A stretch of DNA of 64,000 bases from Hyphomicrobiaceae bacterium (lineage in GTDB: Bacteria > Pseudomonadota > Alphaproteobacteria > Rhizobiales > Hyphomicrobiaceae). The stretch lies in the NCBI GenBank assembly GCA_020638035.1, contig JACKJI010000001.1, positions 124,001-188,000 of the forward strand. Reading direction: 5' to 3'. The notes beneath the pieces are model-generated. The model searched no databases. It saw only the letters and a list, made by a program, of their open reading frames with translations, and was not told the DNA's origin. Shown one piece after another: positions 8,846-18,499 of this stretch; the stretch's first letter is position 1; each line of letters starts with the position of its first letter. Made by a program: the position numbers and the translations under genes.

Positions 8846-11191
8846 TCATGAAGTTACTTTCGACGCAGCCGTCGTGACCGCGGCAATCGTGGCTTGGCCG
8901 AGTGAAAGCCCGCCATCATTGGCCGGTACGCGACGATGCTTCAGCACGACAAAACCCAACCGTTCGATCTCGGCCCCCACCTCTTCGAGCAGGATACGGT
9001 TCTGGAACACGCCGCCCGACAGTGCCACGCCGTCGACGCGACGGCGACGCGTGACCTCTTCGACCGACTGCCCGATGGCTGCCACCAATGTCCGATGAAA
9101 GCGCGCCGCGATCATCCCGACGTCGACCCCGCGCCCGACATCGAGCAAGATTTCTCGCCACATCGGCGCAAAACTGAGCACGGTCACGTCGCCCTCGCCG
9201 ACCCTGGCCGAGTAGGGCGCGGCGCTCGCCAAATAGGGCGCAGCCAGAGCTTCCAGAAGCATTGCCGCTTCGCCTTCGTAGCCCTGTCGGTCACGACAGA
9301 TGCCGAGCAGCCCGGCAACCGCGTCGAACAGGCGCCCTGCTGAAGACGCGAGTGGCGCATTGATGCCGCTCGCCAGCATGCGATCAATCAGCACCAACGG
9401 CTTGTCGCACAACCAGTCGAACGCACTGTGCTCAAGCAAGTTTCCATCCGGACCAGCCAGACCGGCAGCACGCAGATGCGCATAGGTATTCCGCCAAGGT
9501 TCGCGAACAGCGGCAGCGCCTCCCGGAAGTGCTACCGGTTCGAAATGCCCGACGCGCTCATAGGAGCGAAATCCCCCAAGCAGGAATTCGCCACCCCAGA
9601 TTGTCCCGTCATCTCCAAGACCAGTGCCATCGAGAATGACACCAAGGACGTTGTCAGCATCTGGCCCGTATTGATTTTCGGCGAGGATCGCAGCGAGGTG
9701 GGCATGATGATGCTGCACACGGACCACGGGAATGTTCAGCTCGTGCGCAAGGGTAATCCCCCATCGACTGGATGCATAGTCGGGGTGCTTATCGACGGCG
9801 ACGATCTGAGGTTCGAATTCATAAAGTCGACGGAAGAGTCCCAGCGCGTTTCGGAAATCGTCACAGGTCGCCGGCTCTTCCAGATCCCCAAGATGCTGAG
9901 ACAGCGTAGCCACACCCTCACGTGTAACGCAGAATGTCGACTTCAGCTCGCCGCCGAATGCCAGCACATTGGCCGTGCTGGCAAAGCCCGACTCCAGTGG
10001 CAGAGGAGCCGGCGCAAAACCGCGAGCGCGACGCAGGATTGTCGGTCCGTGGCTATCGATGCGCACGACGGCATCGTCCAGCCGATTGGCAATGTCCCGA
10101 TCGTGCATCAGCCACGCATCTGCGATCGTCGCGAGCCGAACCCTGGCGTCGTCGTTGGTGATGCACTGCGGCTCGCTCGACCGGTTACCCGACGTCATCA
10201 CCAATGGTCGTCCGACATCGGCCAACAGAAAATGATGCAGCGGTGTATAGGGCAGCATCATGCCGACGCGGATTTGCCCAGGGGCGACCGCGTGCGCGAG
10301 CGCCGAATCCGGCCGGCGCAGCACAAGTACGATGGGCGCCGCGCCGGACCGCAGCACGTCCTCTTCGCCTGGCAAAAGCTCGGCAAGCGATCGCGCCATG
10401 GCAAGATCGCGCACCATAATTGCAAGGGGCTTGGAATCACGCTGTTTGCGCTGGCGCAAGGTGCTAACGGCAGCATCACTCGTCGCATCGCACGCCAGAT
10501 GGAAGCCGCCAAGTCCCTTGACCGCAACGATCATGCCATCTCGAAGAAGCATCGCGGCGGTATGCAGAGAACTGCCTCCATCGATAGGCCCTGCATGATT
10601 CTCCAGCCACAATCCTGGCCCGCACGTGGGGCAGGCGTTCGGCTGTGCATGAAATCGCCGATCAGCAGGATCGTCATATTCGCGCTGACAATCGGGACAC
10701 ATGACGAACTTTGCCATCGTCGTCGTCTGCCGGTCATAGGGAAGACCCTTGACGATCGACAACCGCGGACCGCAATGCGTACAGTTGGTAAAGGCATAGC
10801 CATATCTGCGATCGACAGGGTCTCGGCACTCCGCAAGGCAGTCAGGGCAGGCTGCCCAGTCCGGGACAATTCCCGTTGCGATGCCGCCGCGCGCGCTCTT
10901 GCGGATCACGAATGTACTGCTGACCTCAACCGGCCGATCCAACCACTTCGCCTCAATGCGCTCGATCCGTGCCAGTGGCGGTGCATCTGCTTCAAGACGC
11001 CGGCAGAAACGCTCGATTGCGGTACGTGTCCCCGTCGCTTCGATCGCCACACCTTGACCATCGTTGAGGACAAATCCCGTCACGCCCTCCTCGTGCGCCA
11101 GTCGCCAGACCGTTGGCCGGAAGCCGACGCCCTGAACGAGGCCTGTGACGCGAATGGCGCAGCTCCCGATCTGGTTGATGCCAACCGACAT
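8846..11191 (-). CDS. hypF: Carbamoyltransferase HypF, [NiFe]-hydrogenase maturation
   Basis: HypF makes thiocarbamate on HypE from carbamoyl phosphate, the source of the cyanide ligands of the NiFe site. The 781-residue protein has the full domain order: acylphosphatase (GLVQGVGFRPTVWRLA near residue 18), a Cys4 zinc-finger pair (CPDC/CTHC and CPDC/CPTC, about 105-180), a YrdC-like domain (about 200-380) and a Kae1-like carbamoyltransferase domain with the metal motif VQHHHAH. The ATG at 11191 has GGGAG five bases upstream; 20 further codons upstream are open but unlike the family. It is the last gene of the minus-strand cluster, 111 bases after hupV. Confidence 0.95.
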   Translation of the reverse strand: MSVGINQIGSCAIRVTGLVQGVGFRPTVWRLAHEEGVTGFVLNDGQGVAIEATGTRTAIERFCRRLEADAPPLARIERIEAKWLDRPVEVSSTFVIRKSARGGIATGIVPDWAACPDCLAECRDPVDRRYGYAFTNCTHCGPRLSIVKGLPYDRQTTTMAKFVMCPDCQREYDDPADRRFHAQPNACPTCGPGLWLENHAGPIDGGSSLHTAAMLLRDGMIVAVKGLGGFHLACDATSDAAVSTLRQRKQRDSKPLAIMVRDLAMARSLAELLPGEEDVLRSGAAPIVLVLRRPDSALAHAVAPGQIRVGMMLPYTPLHHFLLADVGRPLVMTSGNRSSEPQCITNDDARVRLATIADAWLMHDRDIANRLDDAVVRIDSHGPTILRRARGFAPAPLPLESGFASTANVLAFGGELKSTFCVTREGVATLSQHLGDLEEPATCDDFRNALGLFRRLYEFEPQIVAVDKHPDYASSRWGITLAHELNIPVVRVQHHHAHLAAILAENQYGPDADNVLGVILDGTGLGDDGTIWGGEFLLGGFRSYERVGHFEPVALPGGAAAVREPWRNTYAHLRAAGLAGPDGNLLEHSAFDWLCDKPLVLIDRMLASGINAPLASSAGRLFDAVAGLLGICRDRQGYEGEAAMLLEALAAPYLASAAPYSARVGEGDVTVLSFAPMWREILLDVGRGVDVGMIAARFHRTLVAAIGQSVEEVTRRRRVDGVALSGGVFQNRILLEEVGAEIERLGFVVLKHRRVPANDGGLSLGQATIAAVTTAASKVTS

Positions 11192-11302
11192 GACACTCCC
11201 TGGAGCACAGGTTCTCGCCAACGAAGAGAAACCGTACTCAACTTCCTTCAAGCAGCGGTATCTCCTGCACGTCGAAGCGACGCGCCGTTCGGCGCAAGTG
11301 CA

Positions 11303-12754
11303 TCAATGAACCGTACAAACCAGACACGGATCGAACGATCGCACGATGTGCTGCACCGATACTGGCTCAGTCTCGCCCTCGCATACCGGCGCGCCGACGA
11401 GTGCCTTCTCGAGTGCACCCGGTTGCCCGGCCCCGTCCCGCGGAGAGAAATTCCAGGTCGTCGGAGCAATGATCTGGTAATTCTCGATCTTGCCATTGCG
11501 TACGCGGAGCCAATGACCGAGAGAGCCGCGCGCTGCTTCGGTAAGTCCGACACCATCAGCCGTTTGCGGCACCTTGCCGTGCCCGCAAAAACTCTCACCC
11601 GGATCAATCTCACGCACCCATCGCTCCATGGCCAACACGACGAGTGCAATCTCCAGAAGCCTCGCCACGACGCGTGAGTGGACGTTACCGCCGGACCGCA
11701 TGACGAGATCGCAAATCAGTGGATGCTGCGAGATGACCTGCCTGGCAATGGCGCCGACCTCCATCACCTCCCCACCCAAACGCGGCGCCTTGCACCATGA
11801 GTAGGCTTGGCCGCGAGAAACGTCTGCAACCGTCGTGCCCTCCGTTGGTCGCTCCACCATCGCCAGCGAATCGTACCAGGCATGCGTGAGATCTTCGCTG
11901 ATGCCTTCGGTAGAGAATGTCGCGACGCCGCCGTCTGCAAAAATGCCTTTGGCGAACAGCGAGCCCGATGGTGTCGTGTAGGCACCATAACTCATGAACC
12001 GGTCATAGCCGCGCCCGAGGTGCTCGAGCTCCAGCTCTCGTGACACATGCAGGAAGAGTCGGAAATCCGAGGCCCTCGAACGCCGCCCGTCAGCCCAAGC
12101 CTCAAGCTCAGCGCCGCTCGATAATGTTGCAATTCGCTCCAGGCTGTCGCCGAACAGCCGTGTCTGCAGAAACCTGCGAAACCCAGCGAGAATGGCCGAC
12201 AACCGTGCAAGCTCGTGCGCAGAGACGGATCGCGTCGTGCCTCCCGGCTGGATGGACAGCGTATGCGGCCACTTTCCCGCGAGCAGACCCATGATCTGCA
12301 TGAACTGCGCCCGAGCTGCGAGCATCTCCCGCGTCGCCGAACCCGTCACCGCCTTGAACCTGTCGACGACGTCATCGTGCCACGTATGGGTGGCATACGC
12401 GGTCCGTGCAAAATCGGGCATGAAGAACAGGTAGAAGTGTGTCAGATGATCGGCAACATTCTCGGTCGCGTGGACGAGATTTGCAGCCAGCGAGCCATTC
12501 TGTACCGGCTCAATGCCAGCCGCCGCGGCCAGGGCTTTTGCAGCCGCCACGGACTGTGACACAGAACAGATGCCGCAAATTCGCGGCGCATAGACGAGCG
12601 CATCATCCGGCACCTTGCCGACGAGCATGCGTTCGAATCCGCGGTAAAGCGTGGAGACGACGCGCGCCGCGTGCACGCGACCATCCTCGATCTCGAGCTT
12701 CACCTCAAGATCGCCTTCGACGCGATTGAATGGACCGACGATGAGGCGCGTCAT
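11303..12754 (-). CDS. hupV: Regulatory (H2-sensing) hydrogenase large subunit HupV/HoxC
   Basis: This 483-residue [NiFe]-hydrogenase large subunit carries both CxxC metal-binding motifs: RICGICSVSQS near residue 58 and DPCLVC at the end. It stops at CTVH, right after the final His. It therefore lacks the C-terminal peptide that a protease removes from catalytic uptake hydrogenases. That feature, and the partner kinase gene, mark it as the large subunit of a cytoplasmic H2 sensor (HupUV/HoxBC). It overlaps hupU by four bases. Confidence 0.92.
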   Translation of the reverse strand: MTRLIVGPFNRVEGDLEVKLEIEDGRVHAARVVSTLYRGFERMLVGKVPDDALVYAPRICGICSVSQSVAAAKALAAAAGIEPVQNGSLAANLVHATENVADHLTHFYLFFMPDFARTAYATHTWHDDVVDRFKAVTGSATREMLAARAQFMQIMGLLAGKWPHTLSIQPGGTTRSVSAHELARLSAILAGFRRFLQTRLFGDSLERIATLSSGAELEAWADGRRSRASDFRLFLHVSRELELEHLGRGYDRFMSYGAYTTPSGSLFAKGIFADGGVATFSTEGISEDLTHAWYDSLAMVERPTEGTTVADVSRGQAYSWCKAPRLGGEVMEVGAIARQVISQHPLICDLVMRSGGNVHSRVVARLLEIALVVLAMERWVREIDPGESFCGHGKVPQTADGVGLTEAARGSLGHWLRVRNGKIENYQIIAPTTWNFSPRDGAGQPGALEKALVGAPVCEGETEPVSVQHIVRSFDPCLVCTVH

Positions 12755-13788
12755 AGCCGCTTCTTGGGACGATTTGCCGGTGGCACGGTGAGCCGCTCGG
12801 CCGTGGCATTCTCACGCAGACGCGGAGGTGTAGCTGCCTTGGAGAGTGCAGCAAGCGCCACGAACCACGCCTTCGGCATGTCGGTCGGCAAGCCGATCGG
12901 AATGCCCGAAATCTTCGGTGTCATCGCGAATGGATGTCCGGGCTCCTCAAATCCGGGCGCGGTGCAGTTGATGCAGGGATAGCCGCCGTCGATACACGAA
13001 CCTGATCCGTTCCAGGCTCGAATGTTGCAGTCGGCGCGTGCCTGCGTTCCCTTGCAGCCCAGATTCTCCATCATGCAGCCGCGTTCGCTGAGGTTTTCGG
13101 CGCTGGCCTTGAACTCGTAGAACTCGTTGCGGGCACAGCCATGATGAACGAGGTGAGTCGTATAGGCGAGCGGGCGTTCCCATTCGTCGAGATCTGCGGC
13201 TGAGAACCGGCCCGTACCGATCAGGTAAAGGATCTCGACGAGCCATGCCGGATGAATAGGGCAGCCTGCGACATTGATCACAGGAAACCCGCGAGCGGAC
13301 CGGAATTCGGAGCCAAGGAGACCACCGGGTGACTTACCGTCGTAAGCAAGGCCGCATGCCTCGACATGATTGTCGCCCGCTGCCGTGATGCCGCCGAACG
13401 CCGCACAACTGCCGACCGCCATGACATAGCCCGCACGCCGCGCGAGATCCTCAATCCAGCTCATGACCGGACGGTCCGTGCCCGACATCATGTGGAACCG
13501 GCCTGTGCGCCCAGGTCCGCACATCACCGCTCCCTCCAGGCAAAGGATGTCGAATTCCTCCTCACCGGACGCCAGACGACGCAGCAGATTGATGACTTCG
13601 CCTCCCGACATCTCGCTGACCGAGGGATGCCACAGGATCTCGATGCCCGCCGCCTCCAGGCTGGTCACCAGATCCGGCCCTTCCGCTCCCAACAGGGACA
13701 GCGTGCAGCCTCCACAACCGCCCGACTGCAGCCAGACGAGACGCAATGGGCGTGTACGCTGATCCGAATTATCTAAGTGTGCGTTCAT
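12751..13788 (-). CDS. hupU: Regulatory (H2-sensing) hydrogenase small subunit HupU/HoxB
   Basis: This 345-residue small subunit has the proximal cluster motif SGGCGGCTLS near residue 22 and further Cys ligands (GSCAAFGG, GCPIHP, GCARNEFYEFK, GCKGTQ, CINC). It has no Tat signal peptide and no C-terminal membrane anchor, unlike HupS. These are the features of the soluble sensor subunit. It pairs with HupV. Its start overlaps the end of hupT by 20 bases. Confidence 0.92.
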   Translation of the reverse strand: MNAHLDNSDQRTRPLRLVWLQSGGCGGCTLSLLGAEGPDLVTSLEAAGIEILWHPSVSEMSGGEVINLLRRLASGEEEFDILCLEGAVMCGPGRTGRFHMMSGTDRPVMSWIEDLARRAGYVMAVGSCAAFGGITAAGDNHVEACGLAYDGKSPGGLLGSEFRSARGFPVINVAGCPIHPAWLVEILYLIGTGRFSAADLDEWERPLAYTTHLVHHGCARNEFYEFKASAENLSERGCMMENLGCKGTQARADCNIRAWNGSGSCIDGGYPCINCTAPGFEEPGHPFAMTPKISGIPIGLPTDMPKAWFVALAALSKAATPPRLRENATAERLTVPPANRPKKRL

Positions 13789-15148
13789 TGATCGGTACCG
13801 TCAGCGTGAAAGTCGCACCACCCGATGCATTGTTGGACACTGTGAGGTCTCCGCCCTGCTTTTGGGCCAACCCATAGCTCACATAAAGACCAAGACCTGT
13901 CCCCTGGCCGATAGGTTTCGTCGTAAAGAAGGGCTCGAAGATCTTGTCAAAGTCGGCATCTCGGATCCCGGTTCCATTGTCGGCAACCTCGATCAGGAGC
14001 ATCTGCGTGTCGGCGCGTGCGGCAATCCTGATTTTCCCACCCGACTTCTTGGCCAGCACGTCGACTGCGTTCTGCACGAGGTTAACAACGATCTGGTGGA
14101 TCACGCCCCGCCGCCCGACGATCTCGAGTGATTCGGAAACGTCGAGTTCGATCGCCGGCTTGACGCGCTCTGCCTTGACCACCCAATCGGCAGCCGTTCG
14201 CACGAGGCGCCCCACGTCGAAGGGTTCGAGCGGTTCCTCCTGATTGGAGGAGAAGCGCCGCAGATCCTGAACGATGTCGCTGACCCGCTCGGCACCTTCC
14301 AGCGTACCGTCGACGAGCGGTGTGATGTCCCGCAGCACATGGTCTATCCGCAGCTTGGTCCTCAGCTCCTCAAGTTCCGGAACCCGCAGGTATTCGTCAC
14401 ACGCCTCTAAGTACCGCGTGATTGCTGCTCCATAGCGCTTCAACGCATGCATGTTGCCGAAGACGAAGCTGATGGGATTGTTAAGTTCATGGGCGACACC
14501 AGCGACGAGCCGTCCGAGCGCCGCCATCTTTTCCGACACGACGAGCTGCTGCTGGGTCTGAGTGAGGCGCCGGTGGGCTTCATCAAGTTCGCGGTAGGCG
14601 CGCCTTAACTCGCCGACCGGACGGCCGACGAGGACGATGCCAACAAGCCGCCCCTTGTGATCATAGCGCGGTGTGCAGTTCATAGCGAGTGGGGCGCCCG
14701 GTCCGGAAGCGCACTTCAGCATGACCTCGCAATCGGCAAGGTGCTGCTTCAGCCGCACTGTTTTGCGAAACTTCTCGATCGGATCGAATGTCGTTCGCTC
14801 GAAGAGTTCGCTCAAGAGCCGTCCAACAAGAGACTCATGCGACAACCCCGTCATCGTCTCGAGCGCCTTGTTGACGCGCTGAATGCGTCCTTCGGCATCG
14901 CTGACGATCAACACATCGGTCATTGCCGACAGGACCGAGTCGATGAAGGCCTGCGCCTCCTCGAGCATCGCGTTCTTCGTTTCAAGTTGGGTCTGCGACT
15001 GGACAAGATCCGCATAGACCCGGTCCATCTTCTGGATCACATCGATCCAGGCATCCTCGGTGTTGACCGGTGGCTCATCGAGGACCGCCGGAACCGGGCC
15101 TGGCACGTGCTTCTGAGACACGTCACGCAGCATATCAGACCACTCCAT
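13769..15148 (-). CDS. hupT: Sensor histidine kinase HupT/HoxJ
   Basis: This soluble kinase of 459 residues has no membrane segment. A helical N-terminus (about 35-70) leads to a PAS domain (about 70-180), a HisKA domain with phosphoacceptor His220 in VAHELNNPISF, and an ATPase domain with the N box NLVQNAVDVL, DNGTG and GTGLGLY. In Rhodobacter and Bradyrhizobium, HupT/HoxJ is controlled by the HupUV sensor and phosphorylates HupR/HoxA when H2 is absent. The 151-base gap upstream of it could hold a separate promoter for hupT-U-V, but I see no clear boxes. Confidence 0.9.
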   Translation of the reverse strand: MEWSDMLRDVSQKHVPGPVPAVLDEPPVNTEDAWIDVIQKMDRVYADLVQSQTQLETKNAMLEEAQAFIDSVLSAMTDVLIVSDAEGRIQRVNKALETMTGLSHESLVGRLLSELFERTTFDPIEKFRKTVRLKQHLADCEVMLKCASGPGAPLAMNCTPRYDHKGRLVGIVLVGRPVGELRRAYRELDEAHRRLTQTQQQLVVSEKMAALGRLVAGVAHELNNPISFVFGNMHALKRYGAAITRYLEACDEYLRVPELEELRTKLRIDHVLRDITPLVDGTLEGAERVSDIVQDLRRFSSNQEEPLEPFDVGRLVRTAADWVVKAERVKPAIELDVSESLEIVGRRGVIHQIVVNLVQNAVDVLAKKSGGKIRIAARADTQMLLIEVADNGTGIRDADFDKIFEPFFTTKPIGQGTGLGLYVSYGLAQKQGGDLTVSNNASGGATFTLTVPINERTLR

Positions 15149-15299
15149 TCGTCCGCGTGCTCTGCACCAGAAGCCAGGATCCGCGCGAAGGTCTCCTAGC
15201 GAACGTTCGATCAGAACACATACAAGACCAAATCCAGCTGGGCACCGTCACCGTGACGTCCATGCGGAGACCCGTAACCCGCGCCCCGGAAGCCAAGCA

Positions 15300-16778
15300 C
15301 TAGCGCGTGGCACGCCGCCTCGGCATCGCGCGCACATTCTCCAGACCATAGCGTTCGAGCTTGCCCCGCAACCCGACGCGTGACAAGCCCAGCTCGCTCG
15401 CCGCCTTGGACTTGTTCCAGCGATGCCGGATCAACGTCTCGCGGATGATGCGCACCTCCAGCGCCGACATGCGGTCCTTCAAGGTGCCCTCAAGCGCCAC
15501 GGCGTCGTCATCAATCCCTTCATCCTCGGCGGGTGCGGCCATGAGAATATTGCGGGACAAAAGATCCGCGCCGAGTTCGGCATTGGGCTTTGCAACGACA
15601 ACCATATGCTGGATCTCATTCTGAAGCTCGCGGATGTTGCCCGGCCAGGAGTAGCGTTGCATGCACTCGATCGCCTCTACCGTAATGCCCTTGATGGACT
15701 TGCCCAGCCGCGCTCCTGTTTTCTCGACCAGCGTTCGCGCCAGCAGCGGTATGTCGCATATGCGGCTGCGCAACGGTGGCAACTCGACCACCATGCCGGC
15801 GAGACGGTAGAAAAGATCCGCGCGAAAACGCCCGGCTCGCACCTCCTCCTCCAGATCCCTGTTGGTTGCCGCGATCACACGGACATCGACCTTGCGCGGC
15901 TTGCCGCTGCCGACCGGCCGAATCTCGCCTTCCTGCAGCACGCGCAGGAGTTTGACCTGGAACGCAGGTGTCACCTCTCCGATCTCGTCGAGGAACACGG
16001 TGCCTCCGTCGGCACGCTCGAACAGACCGATGTGGTCTTCGACTGCTCCCGTGAAGGCGCCGCGCTTGTGACCGAAAAGTTCGCTTTCCAGGAGCTGGTC
16101 GGGCAGCGCGCCGCAATTCTCAACGACGAACGGCTTGTTCCATCGCAAACTGCGGTAATGAAGTGCACGCGCGGCCAGTTCCTTGCCCGTCCCCGACGCT
16201 CCACTGAGCACGATCGGGATGTCATACGGCGCCACCTGATGCAAAACTTCGCAAACCGCACTCATCGGACTCTCCGACGTGCGCACGATGCCATCGTCAG
16301 ACTCATAGGCGCGTTTGAGCGCCGTACGTCGGTCACCCACCACCTTGCTTGCTGCACCGGGAGCCATCTTCAGCTCGATGGCAAGCAGCTCGTTCTCCCG
16401 TTGCAGAGCGTAGAGGCGGCAAGCATTCTTCAAGCTGATGACCAGAGTATCCGGGTGCCATGGCTTGGTGATGTATTGGTAGATTCCAGCCTCATTGATG
16501 CCGTCGATGATGTCATGAGAGTCGGTATAGCCCGACACGATCATGCGGATGATCTCCGGCCATCGCGAGCGTACGGTCTTGAGGAACTCGACGCCCGACT
16601 GGTCTGGCATGCGTTGATCGCACAGGACCGCCTGGATCCATTCTTTCTCGAGTATGCGGTTTGCGTCCGTAACGCTGCTTGCCGTATGCACCTCGAAATC
16701 ATCCCCGAGTATGCGGGCCAAGGACTCCAGAGAGCGCACCTCGTCATCCACCACGAGAATTGCCGGGAGCTGGATCAT
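15300..16778 (-). CDS. hupR: NtrC-type response regulator HupR/HoxA
   Basis: The 492-residue protein has a receiver domain (phosphoacceptor Asp54, conserved Lys105), an AAA+ sigma-54 activator domain with Walker A GASGTGKE (193-200) and the sigma-54 contact loop GAFTGA (240-245), and a C-terminal Fis-type helix-turn-helix ending in SRVGLRGKLERYGL. In related systems the unphosphorylated form activates hydrogenase promoters. A consensus sigma-54 promoter in front of hupD (26844-26859) is the obvious target in this window. It overlaps hypX by four bases. Confidence 0.92.
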   Translation of the reverse strand: MIQLPAILVVDDEVRSLESLARILGDDFEVHTASSVTDANRILEKEWIQAVLCDQRMPDQSGVEFLKTVRSRWPEIIRMIVSGYTDSHDIIDGINEAGIYQYITKPWHPDTLVISLKNACRLYALQRENELLAIELKMAPGAASKVVGDRRTALKRAYESDDGIVRTSESPMSAVCEVLHQVAPYDIPIVLSGASGTGKELAARALHYRSLRWNKPFVVENCGALPDQLLESELFGHKRGAFTGAVEDHIGLFERADGGTVFLDEIGEVTPAFQVKLLRVLQEGEIRPVGSGKPRKVDVRVIAATNRDLEEEVRAGRFRADLFYRLAGMVVELPPLRSRICDIPLLARTLVEKTGARLGKSIKGITVEAIECMQRYSWPGNIRELQNEIQHMVVVAKPNAELGADLLSRNILMAAPAEDEGIDDDAVALEGTLKDRMSALEVRIIRETLIRHRWNKSKAASELGLSRVGLRGKLERYGLENVRAMPRRRATR

Positions 16779-18481
16779 TTTGCGGTCTCCTCTACCGCTG
16801 CGGTGCTGCCAAGTGACCGGTTGCGATGATGCGCGATCGTCACCGGTGTCCGTGATTTTGGCACCTTGTGGACGAAGTTGTAGCGCGCAACGTGGTAGCT
16901 GGGATCGAAGCCGTAGAAGTTACGCCGCATGCGCTTCAGCTCGTCGGTGCGATAGTCGGCAAGCGGCTTCTTCGCCTCGTCCGCCTCGCGTTGTCGATGC
17001 TTTTCGGCAAGACGTTTCGGCAGTCCTGGGTCGGTCGCCAGACCTCGCGCCATCGTCGCAACGGATGCCGCGAACCTCTCCCGAGGCGCATCGACGATGC
17101 GGCTTGCGAGCCCTAGCCGCAGTGCCTCCGCTGTACCCATTGGCTGTCGTTGCTGCGTGATCTGCCGTGCACGCTCGCTGCCGACATGCCTGGGCAGCAG
17201 GTACGTCCAAAGCTCCGAACCGTAGAGATTGCCCATGTCCTTGTAGTGCGGATTGAGAATGACGCCACGGCGCAGCCATACCTCGTCGGCCGCTCGTGCC
17301 AGAAACACACCACCGGCGCCAGCATTCCCACACAAGGCGGAGACGACAATTTTGTCTGTGGTTCGCACGATCTGCTCGGCAATGTCGTCGATCGCATTGA
17401 TGTTGTGCCACGACTGATCCGCTGGGCTGGCCGCCGCCTCGATCTCGTTGAGATCCAGACCGTTCGACCAGAAGTCCGGTCCACCCATCAGCACCAGCAC
17501 GCGCACGGGCCGCGCAGCAGCATCCCTGAATGCCATGAGCAGGCGTCGGCAGGCGTCAACGCCCATCGCACCATTGAGAAAAGGAAAATGCAGAAAGCCG
17601 ACGTCTCCTTCTTCCTCGTAGAAGACATCACGCGGACCCTCAATCTGTGGAAGGGACACGACCTGCTCCGCAAGCACGCGCGCAGCCGGCAGCTTAATTG
17701 CCTTGGGCCGGCAAAGCCTCGCCTGCCCAATCCACACCGCGCCATCACGCGTGGCCCGCAGGATCGCGCGATGTGAACGTGCAATAACGGCGCCCGGCGC
17801 AGCACCGGCTGCAGCGACATTCGCCCGGTGCGCATCAAACAGGAATAGGTCTTGCCCGCAGATCTGGTCCTTGACGCCCGGCGTTCCATCGGATGCCGCG
17901 AACTTCCGCAACACCGCATCAGTATCGTCATCACTCCATCGGATTACCCGGTCGCTCTGCTTCGCGGCATTGCGCCAGCGAGGCGAAATATCATCAAAAG
18001 CCCTCTGATCCGGTGCTGTTCGCAATCCGCTTTCGAAGCTTCGAAGCGCATCACCAACCGCGGCGACAGCAGCTTCCGTGACCTCGTTGCGGTAAAGGCT
18101 CGATTTCGTCGCCCTGCGCATGGCAAAGCGCTGCCACGCCCACACCGGACCGGCATCGAACTCCCCTGTCGCCTGCAACACAGTGACACCCCAGTCCTTG
18201 GCACCGTCCATGATCGCCCAATCCAGCGCGGATGGACCACGATCACCTGGCGGTCCCGGGTGCACAACAAGACAAGGAATCACTTCCCAGACCGCTGCCG
18301 GAATGGCGCGCTTAAGAAACGGAGCGACGACGATCTCCGGCCTGAACAGTGCCACTGCCTCGATCGTGACCTCGTCATTGATGTCGAATTCGACGGACAC
18401 CTCGTGCCCGCTCTCGACCAGCTCCACGTAAAGGCGCTGCGTCAACGAGTTGAAGCTGTGGCACAGGAGTAGGATGCGCAT
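16775..18481 (-). CDS. hypX: Hydrogenase maturation protein HypX/HoxX (CO ligand synthesis)
   Basis: The 568-residue protein has an N-terminal formyltransferase-like domain (about 1-260; for example VVHPGPPGDRGPSALDWA) and a C-terminal enoyl-CoA hydratase-like domain (about 275-530; GNAGAGGVFLARAADEVWLR). This is the HypX architecture. HypX releases CO from a formyl donor and supplies the NiFe-site CO ligand in oxic conditions. Its presence suggests that the hydrogenase is made in air. It ends on hupR with an ATGA overlap and starts 18 bases after hypE. Confidence 0.92.
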   Translation of the reverse strand: MRILLLCHSFNSLTQRLYVELVESGHEVSVEFDINDEVTIEAVALFRPEIVVAPFLKRAIPAAVWEVIPCLVVHPGPPGDRGPSALDWAIMDGAKDWGVTVLQATGEFDAGPVWAWQRFAMRRATKSSLYRNEVTEAAVAAVGDALRSFESGLRTAPDQRAFDDISPRWRNAAKQSDRVIRWSDDDTDAVLRKFAASDGTPGVKDQICGQDLFLFDAHRANVAAAGAAPGAVIARSHRAILRATRDGAVWIGQARLCRPKAIKLPAARVLAEQVVSLPQIEGPRDVFYEEEGDVGFLHFPFLNGAMGVDACRRLLMAFRDAAARPVRVLVLMGGPDFWSNGLDLNEIEAAASPADQSWHNINAIDDIAEQIVRTTDKIVVSALCGNAGAGGVFLARAADEVWLRRGVILNPHYKDMGNLYGSELWTYLLPRHVGSERARQITQQRQPMGTAEALRLGLASRIVDAPRERFAASVATMARGLATDPGLPKRLAEKHRQREADEAKKPLADYRTDELKRMRRNFYGFDPSYHVARYNFVHKVPKSRTPVTIAHHRNRSLGSTAAVEETAK

Positions 18482-18499
18482 CGTCTCTTCGCTATCCAG

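Noticed and set aside
9428..11677. A 749-codon open frame opposite hypF
   Set aside because: HypF is certain from its four domains; the antisense frame has no ribosome-binding site or recognisable domain.
15423..16829. A long open frame opposite hupR
   Set aside because: It is the mirror of the NtrC-type regulator. No motif supports it.
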